Below are positions 55,684 to 64,000 of a stretch of 64,000 nt of DNA, in pieces. The notes beneath the pieces were generated by a model, which ran no database searches, was not told the DNA's origin, and worked only from the letters and a program-made list of their open reading frames with translations. Position 1 is the stretch's first letter, and each line of letters starts with the position of its first letter. This DNA is from an uncultured Clostridia bacterium (GTDB lineage Bacteria > Bacillota > Clostridia > Oscillospirales > Ruminococcaceae): NCBI GenBank assembly GCA_947626165.1, contig CANQRG010000001.1:62001-126000 (forward strand). Direction: 5' to 3'. Both the position numbers and the translations under genes were made by a program.

Positions 55684-57969
55684 ATGAAAACATCTACAGA
55701 GCTTTGGTATAATAAATGGGCTGAGGATTGGAACGAAGCACTTCCTGTAGGAAACGGGAGAATAGGCGGAATGGTGTACGGCAATCCGTATTATGATACG
55801 ATTTCGCTTAATGAGGACTCGGTATGGTCGGGTGGATATAGAGAAAGAAATAATAAGTCTGCGCTTGAAAACCTTAAAAAGGTAAGGGAGCTTTTGTTTG
55901 AGGAGAAGATTTCTGAGGCGGAGGATATAGTGCGTGACACTTTCTGCGGAACTCCGATAAATCAGCGTCATTATATGCCGCTTGGGGATTTCATTATAGA
56001 TCAAAGAGGTTTGGGTGATATACAGAATTTTAAAAGAAGCTTAGACCTAAAAACCGCTATGCAGTCTGTTGAATTTTCATCAAACGGAATAAACTACACC
56101 CGTGAAGTTATAGCGTCTTATCCCGACAATGTTCTGGCTGTTAATATCAGGGCTGATAAAAAGGAGAGCATTAATATTCGCATACATATTGACGGCAGAG
56201 ATGATTATTTCGACAATAACTCGCCTGTATCAGACGATGAAATTTTCTATTACGGCGGTATGGGCGGTGAGGACGGAATTAACTTTGCATCTTATATTAA
56301 AGTTATTCCGACTTCGGGAACAGTTAAACGCTGGGGAAGTTACATAAAGGCTGAGAAGTGTGACGAGATAACCATTTTGATTTCCTGCCAGACAAGCTAT
56401 AGATATGCGAATTACAAAAAAGAGGCAAAGAACGATATTGAGAGGGCTTCAAAGTTGTCATTTGCAGAGATAAAAGAACGTCATATAAGGGACTATAAAA
56501 AATATTATGACAGGGTTAAATTAGAACTTGAGGATAACAGTGAGGGTAATTCGGCTTTTCCGACAGATGAACGTCTTGAAAATGTTAAAAACGGCGGAAT
56601 GGACAACAAGCTGATTGAGCTTTACTATAACTTCGCTCGGTATCTGATGATTGCAGGCAGCCGTGAGGGTACGCTTCCTTTGAATCTTCAGGGTATATGG
56701 AACAAGGATATGTGGCCTGCGTGGGGCTGTAAGTTTACTATAAACATAAACACAGAGATGAATTACTGGCCTGCTGAAACGGCAGGATTATCTGAGCTGG
56801 TAACTCCGCTTTTTGACATCATAGAGAAAATGCGTCCAAACGGCAGAGTAACGGCGAGAGAAATGTACGATTGCGGAGGCTTTGTCTGCCACCATAACAC
56901 AGACCTATGGGGGGATACTGCACCGCAGGATCTGTGGATGCCCGGAACTCAGTGGCCTATGGGTGCGGCATGGCTGTGCTTGCATATATGGGAGCATTAT
57001 ATGTTCACCAAAGACAAGGATTTTCTAAAAGAAAAGTACGGCACTATCAAAGAGGCAAGCGAGTTCTTTGCTGATTTTCTTATAGAGAACAAAAACGGTC
57101 AGCTTGTGACCTGCCCGTCTGTTTCTCCTGAGAATACATATTTAACAGAATCAGGGCAGAAGGGTTCGCTTTGCATTGGACCTTCTATGGACAGCCAGAT
57201 AATTTACGAGCTGTTTACAGCGGTAATAAAGGCAAGTGAGATTTTGGGTATAGACTTTGATTATGCAGAAAAGTTAAAGTCGATGCGTGAAAGGTTACCC
57301 AAACCTGAGATAGGAAAGTACGGTCAGATAAAGGAATGGGCTATAGACTATGACGAGGTGGAGCCGGGTCACAGACATATTTCACAGCTTTTTGCATTAT
57401 ACCCTGCGGATATGATCTCTGTAAGAAAAACGCCGAATTTAGCAGACGCTGCAAGAGCAACTCTTAACAGACGGCTTTCTCACGGAGGAGGTCACACAGG
57501 CTGGAGCAGAGCGTGGATAATCAATCTTTGGGCAAGGCTCGGTGACGGCGATAAGGTTTATGAAAACATTGCGGCGCTTTTGTCTTACTCAACGAATAAG
57601 AATATGTTTGACAATCATCCGCCGTTTCAGATTGACGGAAATTTCGGTGGTGCGGCTGGAATATCAGAGGCATTATTACAAAGTATTAACCAGGAGATTA
57701 TTCTGCTTCCTGCACTGCCTAAAGAGTGGGGAAACGGCTCGTTTGTAAACCTAAAAGCAAGGGGAGGATTTACTGTATCCTGCAAGTGGGAAAATTCAGA
57801 ATTTCAAGAGGCTTTGATAGTTTCAAACTGCGGCGAGACTTGCAGGCTTGTTGTTAATGTACCTGTTCAGGTCTTCTGCGGCGGCGAGGAGATTAGCTGT
57901 GAGGAAAAAGACGGCGCAGTGGTTTTTGATACTTGTATTGGAAAAGAGTACGAAATTAAAAAGGTGTAG
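55684..57969 (+). CDS. Glycoside hydrolase family 95 (alpha-L-fucosidase/galactosidase-type), intracellular
   Basis: LWYNKWAEDWNEALPVGNGRIGGMVYG; INTEMNYWPAETAGLSEL; HRHISQLFALYP; FQIDGNFGGAAGISEALLQS; no signal peptide. Confidence 0.93.
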   Translation: MKTSTELWYNKWAEDWNEALPVGNGRIGGMVYGNPYYDTISLNEDSVWSGGYRERNNKSALENLKKVRELLFEEKISEAEDIVRDTFCGTPINQRHYMPLGDFIIDQRGLGDIQNFKRSLDLKTAMQSVEFSSNGINYTREVIASYPDNVLAVNIRADKKESINIRIHIDGRDDYFDNNSPVSDDEIFYYGGMGGEDGINFASYIKVIPTSGTVKRWGSYIKAEKCDEITILISCQTSYRYANYKKEAKNDIERASKLSFAEIKERHIRDYKKYYDRVKLELEDNSEGNSAFPTDERLENVKNGGMDNKLIELYYNFARYLMIAGSREGTLPLNLQGIWNKDMWPAWGCKFTININTEMNYWPAETAGLSELVTPLFDIIEKMRPNGRVTAREMYDCGGFVCHHNTDLWGDTAPQDLWMPGTQWPMGAAWLCLHIWEHYMFTKDKDFLKEKYGTIKEASEFFADFLIENKNGQLVTCPSVSPENTYLTESGQKGSLCIGPSMDSQIIYELFTAVIKASEILGIDFDYAEKLKSMRERLPKPEIGKYGQIKEWAIDYDEVEPGHRHISQLFALYPADMISVRKTPNLADAARATLNRRLSHGGGHTGWSRAWIINLWARLGDGDKVYENIAALLSYSTNKNMFDNHPPFQIDGNFGGAAGISEALLQSINQEIILLPALPKEWGNGSFVNLKARGGFTVSCKWENSEFQEALIVSNCGETCRLVVNVPVQVFCGGEEISCEEKDGAVVFDTCIGKEYEIKKV

Positions 57970-58050
57970 GAAAATTGTGATTTAGTTATAAGGTATTATT
58001 TCGGAGAGCAAGTTGAGATAACTAAATATAAAAAGCTATAAATAACAGTT

Positions 58051-58080
58051 AAAGCGTTCGGAATTATTTCCGAACGCTTA
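58051..58080. terminator. Bidirectional terminator between GH95 and rex
   Basis: AAGCGTTCGGAA-TTA-TTTCCGAACGCTT. Confidence 0.8.
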
Positions 58081-58110
58081 TATCATGCGCTTTGACTATA
58101 ATCTCAACCT

Positions 58111-58749
58111 TCAACAGCTGATTTTATATGTCAGCGTTAAAAGACTGTCTCCAAGATGCACGTTTTCAACAACGATATTATCAAAGTGTAGGTTCAAGTC
58201 GAAATGCGAAAAGTTCCAAAATGATTTAACGCCGAGCTCGATAAGCTTTTTCGCAACACTGAAAGCATTTTCTTTCGGCAGACAAAGAACCGCAATCGAC
58301 GGAGTATTTACCTTACAGAAGCTTTCAAGATTTTTTATATCTGAAACCTCAATACCTGCAACGGTTTGCCCTATTATTTTTGGGTCGTTATCAAATATAG
58401 CGGTAAGCCTGCAGCCTTTTTTCTCAAAACTTATCTGAGAAGTTATGGCTTTGCCTAAGTTGCCTGCGCCAATCATAATGGTTTTGTATTCCTTGTCAAC
58501 ACCCAAAATACTGCCTATTTCTTCATGTAAAGCCTTGATATTATATCCATATCCCTGCTGACCGAAGCCTCCGAAGCAGTTTAGATCCTGTCGTATCTGA
58601 GAAGCGGTGGTTTTCATTCGTCCGGCTAGATCCTTTGAAGAAATGCGCTCAACATTTTCTTCAATCAGATCTTCGAGATACGAATAATATCTGGGCAGTC
58701 TTTTTATAACAGATGCCGAAATATCATTATTCTTAGCCACTAATCTCAT
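58111..58749 (-). CDS. rex: Redox-sensing transcriptional repressor Rex
   Basis: VIKRLPRYYSYLEDLI ... SKDLAGRMKTTASQIRQDLNCFGGFGQQGYGYN ... IGAGNLGKAI. Confidence 0.95.
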   Translation of the reverse strand: MRLVAKNNDISASVIKRLPRYYSYLEDLIEENVERISSKDLAGRMKTTASQIRQDLNCFGGFGQQGYGYNIKALHEEIGSILGVDKEYKTIMIGAGNLGKAITSQISFEKKGCRLTAIFDNDPKIIGQTVAGIEVSDIKNLESFCKVNTPSIAVLCLPKENAFSVAKKLIELGVKSFWNFSHFDLNLHFDNIVVENVHLGDSLLTLTYKISC

Positions 58750-58784
58750 CCCTTAAATCTTATAAATTATTTTATGTATTAACG

Positions 58785-60005
58785 TCAGGCTTTTACAAGT
58801 ACGTCTAAACGCTTTCCTATTTCCTTTAAGAAGGTTTCTGAATCGACCTTTTTCTTGTTTTCAAGACTTGAAAGCAGATAAAGGTCGCCTGTCATAACGC
58901 CGTCTTCAATGGTTTGAATGGTAGTCTGCTCCAGCTTGTTTGCAAAATCAACTAAATCGGGTGTATCGTCAAGTTCGCCCCTTTTTCTCAAAGCGCCGCT
59001 CCATGCAAAGATTGTTGCGACGGAGTTTGTAGAGGTCTCCTCACCCTTGAGATATTTATAGTAATGTCTCTGAACAGTTCCGTGAGCGGCTTCGTATTCA
59101 TAAATGCCGTCAGGAGAAACTAATACAGACGTCATCATAGCAAGCGAGCCGTAAGCCGTTGAGATCATATCGGACATAACATCGCCGTCATAGTTTTTGC
59201 AAGCCCAGATGTAGCCGCCGTTTGAACGGATAACTCTTGCAACAGCATCGTCGATAAGCGTGTAGAAGTATTCGATACCTGCTTGTTCGTACTTTTCTTT
59301 ATATTCGTTATCGTATATTTCTTGGAAAATGTCTTTGAATCTGTGGTCGTATTTTTTGGAAATAGTGTCTTTTGTCGCAAACCAAACGTCCTGCTTTAAA
59401 TCAAGACCGTAGTTTAGGCATGCTCTTGCAAAGCCTGCAATGCTTTCGTCTTTGTTGTGTATACCCTGAATAATACCGTCGCTGTCAGAGAAATCATAGA
59501 TAAGCTCTCTTGACTCGTTACCGTCCTTGTCGGTAACAACAAGCTCAGCCTTTGAATCTTTGTCTACGCGCATTTCTGTATTTTTGTAAACATCACCGTA
59601 TGCATGACGGGCAATCGTTATCGGCTTTGTCCATGTGGGTATGTAAGGAGAAATACCCTTTACGATAATTGGAGTTCTAAAAACAGTACCGTCTAAGATA
59701 GCCCTGATAGTTCCGTTAGGAGATTTCCACATTTCTTTTAGGTTATACTCGGGCATTCTTGCCGCGTTAGGGGTGATTGTTGCGCACTTAACAGCTACTC
59801 CGTACTTCTTCGTAGCCTCCGCGCTGTCAAATGTGACTTTGTCGTTGGTTTCATTTCTGTGCTTCAAGCCAAGATCGTAATACTCGCAGTTTAAGTCTAC
59901 ATACGGCTCGAGAAGTATCTCCTTTATCCACTTCCAAAGAATTCTTGTCATTTCGTCTCCGTCCATCTCGACTAGAGGCGTTTTCATTTTGATTTTTTCT
60001 GCCAT
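58785..60005 (-). CDS. icd: NADP-dependent isocitrate dehydrogenase (eukaryote-like type)
   Basis: [53 protein letters not shown]. Confidence 0.95.
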   Translation of the reverse strand: MAEKIKMKTPLVEMDGDEMTRILWKWIKEILLEPYVDLNCEYYDLGLKHRNETNDKVTFDSAEATKKYGVAVKCATITPNAARMPEYNLKEMWKSPNGTIRAILDGTVFRTPIIVKGISPYIPTWTKPITIARHAYGDVYKNTEMRVDKDSKAELVVTDKDGNESRELIYDFSDSDGIIQGIHNKDESIAGFARACLNYGLDLKQDVWFATKDTISKKYDHRFKDIFQEIYDNEYKEKYEQAGIEYFYTLIDDAVARVIRSNGGYIWACKNYDGDVMSDMISTAYGSLAMMTSVLVSPDGIYEYEAAHGTVQRHYYKYLKGEETSTNSVATIFAWSGALRKRGELDDTPDLVDFANKLEQTTIQTIEDGVMTGDLYLLSSLENKKKVDSETFLKEIGKRLDVLVKA

Positions 60006-60031
60006 AGCAATTCCTCCTTAATAAAAGTTAT

Positions 60032-60679
60032 TTATTCATTCCACATCCACACTATAAATATCTGATTTACTCCTTCAATATTAACAGGACACGATTTGTA
60101 ATCGTATATATCGTTTTTATCAAAGTATTCTGTAAACTGGTCGTACTGCTCGCTTCCTGAAAAGTCCAAACCGAAGCGGAAATCTCCCTTTGAGGAAAAC
60201 TTCATTTTCTTTCCCTGCATATCCTTTTTGTAAGTATCAATATTAAGATAACCGCATCTTTTCAGACACTTGTAGCTTTTGCTGTCACCGGAGCCTTTCA
60301 CCTTAATATAAGAGGCGGAAAGCCTTCCGTTATCAGTATAGGCGTACACATAAAGATTGTCAGAAACCTTAATGTCCTCGATTATTTCTGCGCTTTTGCT
60401 TCCTGTAGCTGTAAGAACGTCGGTAATTTCCGGCTTGTAGCTGAAAATGTTGATATATAAAACTATATAGACAATTATAACTGCAACAAGCAGGCATATG
60501 AGTTTGATCAGCAGTGATAATCCTGGTGTGTTCCGCTTTTTTCTTTTATCAGGGTAGCGAACAGGTCTTTGCGGATTTTGATAATAGCCATTCTGATTTT
60601 CACGTCTGTCAAATTCTCTGTAGCTTTGGTTTTGTCCGTCTCTGAAACTAGAATTATGCGGTGAATTGTTTCTTCTCAT
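60032..60679 (-). CDS. Hypothetical single-TM protein
   Basis: 215 aa; N/Q/R-rich N-terminus, one TM (LSLLIKLICLLVAVIIVYIVLYI), extracytoplasmic domain. Confidence 0.65.
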   Translation of the reverse strand: MRRNNSPHNSSFRDGQNQSYREFDRRENQNGYYQNPQRPVRYPDKRKKRNTPGLSLLIKLICLLVAVIIVYIVLYINIFSYKPEITDVLTATGSKSAEIIEDIKVSDNLYVYAYTDNGRLSASYIKVKGSGDSKSYKCLKRCGYLNIDTYKKDMQGKKMKFSSKGDFRFGLDFSGSEQYDQFTEYFDKNDIYDYKSCPVNIEGVNQIFIVWMWNE

Positions 60680-60690
60680 AGCTTTTGTCC

Positions 60691-62631
60691 TTATTTATTA
60701 AGCTGTTCTCTTGTATAATCTAAAAGTCCTCCTGCAAGAACAATATCCTTAGTGCGTCCGCTTAACTCGCACAAAACAGGAATTTTAACATTCTTAGATT
60801 TGTTTACAAGAGTAAGCTCGCTCTTTCCGTCCACTATATCCTGCCTTACGTTCTCGAGCAAAAGCTCGTCTCCCTGACCGATTTTGTCGTAATCGGCTTC
60901 GTTTACAAATGTAAGAGGGAGTATACCTGCGTTTATAAGATTTGCTCTGTGGATTCTTGCAAAGCTCTTTACCAAAACCGCCTTAACGCCTAAGTAGAGT
61001 GGAGCAAGCGCGGCGTGCTCTCTTGACGAGCCTTGTCCGTAGTTTGAACCTCCTACTATAATGCTCTTACCCAGTCTTAACGCTCTTTCGGGGAAGTCCT
61101 CGTCGCACACTGTAAAGCAGTGCTTTGAAATAGCGGGAATGTTAGAACGCAATGGAAGTATTTTAGCGCCTGCCGGCATAATGTGGTCTGTTGTTATATT
61201 GTCTCCGACTTTAAGCGAGCATGGAGCTTCAATAGTATCTTCAAGCGGAGAGGTTTTCGGGAAAGGCTTTATGTTAGGACCTCTTAAAATCTCAACGCTG
61301 TCCATTTCCTCAACAGGAACAGGAGGCACTATCATATTGTCGTTTATAACAAACTTTTCAGGGAGTTTAAATTCTGGCATATCGCCCAAAGTTCTCGGGT
61401 CTGTTAAAACTCCTGCTATTGCCGAAGCGGCAGCCAGTTCAGGAGAAACGAGATAAATCTGTCCGTCCTTTGTTCCTGAGCGTCCCTCAAAGTTTCTGTT
61501 AAATGTTCTTAAAGATACTCCCTTTGAATTAGGAGACTGTCCCATACCAATGCAAGGACCGCAGGCAGATTCGAGAATTCTTGCGCCAGCGTCTATCATA
61601 ATTGACAATGCACCGTTTTGAGCAAGCATATTGAGAACTTGCTTAGAGCCCGGAGCGATTGAAAGTGAAACATCAGGGTGAACGGTTTTGCCTTTTAAAA
61701 TGTGAGCGACTTTCATCATATCCATAAGAGATGAGTTTGTGCAAGAGCCTATGCAAACCTGGTCTATCTTCATAGGACCTAACTCAGCGACAGTTTTTAT
61801 GTTATCAGGAGAATGAGGACAGGCAGCCATAGGAACGATTTTTGATAAGTCGATCTTTATCTCCTCGTCATAAACTGCGTCGTCATCTGCTTTAAGCTCT
61901 GTCCATACGTCTGCTCTGTTCTGAGCCTTTAGAAATTCAAGCGTTGTTTCATCAGATGGGAATATAGAAGTCGTTGCGCCAAGCTCTGCACCCATATTGG
62001 TTATTGTCGCTCTTTCGGGTACAGATAAGGATTTTACTCCTTCTCCGCAGTATTCGATAACCTTTCCTACTCCGCCTTTAACGGTAAGGATTTTAAGAAC
62101 CTCTAAAATAACGTCTTTAGCGGCAACCCAAGGAGAAAGTTTTCCTGTGAGTTCGACCTTAACGATTTTCGGATAGGTTATATAATATGCTCCGCCTCCC
62201 ATTGCAACTGCAACGTCAAGACCGCCTGCGCCGATTGCGATCATACCGATACCGCCGCCTGTTGGAGTGTGACTGTCAGAGCCTATAAGCGTTTTTCCCG
62301 GAATGCCGAACCTCTCTAGGTGTACCTGATGGCAGATGCCGTTGCCGGGACGTGAAAAGTAGATGCCGTGTTTTTTTGCAACCGAGCCGATAAATCTGTG
62401 GTCGTCGGCGTTTTCAAAGCCCGACTGAAGCGTGTTGTGATCTATGTAAGCCACTGAGCGTTCCGTCTTAACGCGGGGAACTCCCATAGCTTCGTATTCA
62501 AGATAAGCCATTGTTCCGGTTGCGTCTTGTGTTAGCGTCTGGTCGATTTTAATGCCTATTTCGTTTCCCTTTACAAACTCGCCGTCTACAACGTGGCTTT
62601 TAAGTATTTTTTCAGTTAACGTAAGTCCCAT
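60691..62631 (-). CDS. acn: Aconitate hydratase
   Basis: GSDSHTPTGGGIGMIAIGAGGLDVAVAMGG; CIGSCTNSS; SACGPCIGMGQSP; GGSNYGQGSSREHAALAP. Confidence 0.96.
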   Translation of the reverse strand: MGLTLTEKILKSHVVDGEFVKGNEIGIKIDQTLTQDATGTMAYLEYEAMGVPRVKTERSVAYIDHNTLQSGFENADDHRFIGSVAKKHGIYFSRPGNGICHQVHLERFGIPGKTLIGSDSHTPTGGGIGMIAIGAGGLDVAVAMGGGAYYITYPKIVKVELTGKLSPWVAAKDVILEVLKILTVKGGVGKVIEYCGEGVKSLSVPERATITNMGAELGATTSIFPSDETTLEFLKAQNRADVWTELKADDDAVYDEEIKIDLSKIVPMAACPHSPDNIKTVAELGPMKIDQVCIGSCTNSSLMDMMKVAHILKGKTVHPDVSLSIAPGSKQVLNMLAQNGALSIMIDAGARILESACGPCIGMGQSPNSKGVSLRTFNRNFEGRSGTKDGQIYLVSPELAAASAIAGVLTDPRTLGDMPEFKLPEKFVINDNMIVPPVPVEEMDSVEILRGPNIKPFPKTSPLEDTIEAPCSLKVGDNITTDHIMPAGAKILPLRSNIPAISKHCFTVCDEDFPERALRLGKSIIVGGSNYGQGSSREHAALAPLYLGVKAVLVKSFARIHRANLINAGILPLTFVNEADYDKIGQGDELLLENVRQDIVDGKSELTLVNKSKNVKIPVLCELSGRTKDIVLAGGLLDYTREQLNK

Positions 62632-62981
62632 TTTCTAAAACCCTTTCTTTATTTTATTCTTTGTATTATTTTAAATCAAAACAGGGGGATTGTCAAGAAT
62701 TTAACAAGCATTCGACAGTATAGTTAATTAAATATTAAATATTTAATATAAAATGGGGTAAATTTATTGTAAATAATAAAATGCTAACTGCTTTTTAATA
62801 ATCATAGCGACGGTAATGAAATATACGTTATATTACACAAAGAAAGACATTGATTTTTGTATATGTCTACAAAGTTGTTTAAGTTACATAAAACTTCCTT
62901 TACTTTCTATAACTTTCATAATATAATAAAACTATAGAATTCTATAAACAATCTAAATTTAAACAACAAGGACGTGACATT

Positions 62982-64000
62982 ATGAAATTCAAAAAAATTT
63001 TAAGTTTATCTTTGGCATTTTTAATGACATTTACCGCAACGCTAAGTTCGTCAGCTTCAATTTTTGCTAATGATGTTGAAATCCCAACAGAGGAAAGTCA
63101 GAGTTTTACTTCATCAATTTTTGAGGATTTGCTTTTAAAATCAGAAGAAAGCAATATAGAAAATTCAAATGATAACGAAATATCACCAATGTGGTTAGAA
63201 AATGGTCACAATGATATTATTAATTATAATATAGGTGATTTACCGCAATATTACTTAGACATTTTTACATGTACTTCTAAGTGGGCTGATATGTATTTTC
63301 CTTCAACAAAAAAAGATGCAGTTGCTAATATACCGGCATTACATGGAGCAGGAAATTATGTAATAAATCTAGAATTTTTATGGTATTTTGCAGTGTTTTT
63401 AGGAAGACAAAGTAACCCAACAAGTTATGATGATATGAATAACAAAATTATAGCAGCAAGAAACAGTGCAAAAGAAAAGATAAAAGGTACAACAGGATAT
63501 ACCACTACTCAGCTACAAAATTTAATTAAAGAATCTGGAAGGCTTGTTAAATACAATGGAAACACTGGAACTAATGATAACAAGCGTACAGCAATAGAAA
63601 TGAAAATGAGAATATTAGGATATGCTGCGCATTTATTAGGAGATGTTTATTCTCATAGAACTATTCTTCATAATACAAATAGATTAACAATGAGTTATTT
63701 TACATCTAATTTAGCGACTGATGTTGCCAAAGGTATTGTTGAGTATAGATTCTTAGCAAAGCTACCTAAAGATGGTGGATATTTATTAAACGAAAATAAT
63801 AAAACAATTGTAAATAGAACTTGTGTCGATAGTCCTAATTATTGCCCAAATCGATATGATGATGCAAAGTTTAATGTTTCATTACTGGTTACAGAAAAGT
63901 CATCAGAATATGATTATTATTGGTTTCTTTGTCCATGTAGTGATGATGTTAAACTAAGTAATTTTAAGAAATATGTAAAAAACTCAGGCTTGGACACTTC
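62982..64000 (+). CDS. Secreted zinc-dependent phospholipase C-like protein (partial, runs off window)
   Basis: Own translation: MKFKKILSLSLAFLMTFTATLSSSASIFANDVEIP...; MWLENGHNDIINYNIG; RILGYAAHLLGDVYSHRTILHNT; not in ORF track because open at the edge. Confidence 0.6.
   Translation, partial: MKFKKILSLSLAFLMTFTATLSSSASIFANDVEIPTEESQSFTSSIFEDLLLKSEESNIENSNDNEISPMWLENGHNDIINYNIGDLPQYYLDIFTCTSKWADMYFPSTKKDAVANIPALHGAGNYVINLEFLWYFAVFLGRQSNPTSYDDMNNKIIAARNSAKEKIKGTTGYTTTQLQNLIKESGRLVKYNGNTGTNDNKRTAIEMKMRILGYAAHLLGDVYSHRTILHNTNRLTMSYFTSNLATDVAKGIVEYRFLAKLPKDGGYLLNENNKTIVNRTCVDSPNYCPNRYDDAKFNVSLLVTEKSSEYDYYWFLCPCSDDVKLSNFKKYVKNSGLDT

Noticed and set aside
60691-62631. Unusual or bifunctional aconitase
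   Set aside because: All canonical aconitase motifs in usual order; ordinary enzyme

Overview
64 kb of an AT-rich Clostridia chromosome (Ruminococcus-like by gene content; inference). Left end: trimeric electron-bifurcating [FeFe]-hydrogenase operon (minus strand), divergent from a putative sensory-hydrogenase module (DRTGG / HATPase / HydS-like / DRTGG / PHP / DtxR-type regulator). Middle: housekeeping genes (tsaD, rimI, rsmI, recG, dus, polA, rqcH, mpg, murT-gatD, maf, rsuA-type, msmK-type ATPase, rny, T-box + thrS), a 1337-aa secreted repeat protein, and four copies of a ~0.35-0.4 kb cassette missed by the 60-aa ORF cut-off. Each cassette has two convergent TTGACA/TATAAT promoters, terminal inverted repeats, an SD-sequestering hairpin and a shared bidirectional terminator. 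Three copies have an intact 29-codon hydrophobic ORF and the fourth is disrupted by a palindromic insertion; I read them as type I toxin-antitoxin cassettes. Right: a ~13.4 kb apparent operon with two MacB/LolD-type ATPases (one with a C-terminal AbrB-like domain), a 986-aa solute-binding protein without lipobox, two MalF/MalG-type permease pairs, an NHL/TPR membrane protein, a Yip1-like protein and a DUF5696-like protein, followed by a GH95 gene; then rex-icd-hyp-acn and a partial zinc-PLC-like secreted protein. All family calls are from motif recognition in the supplied translations; no database search was run.
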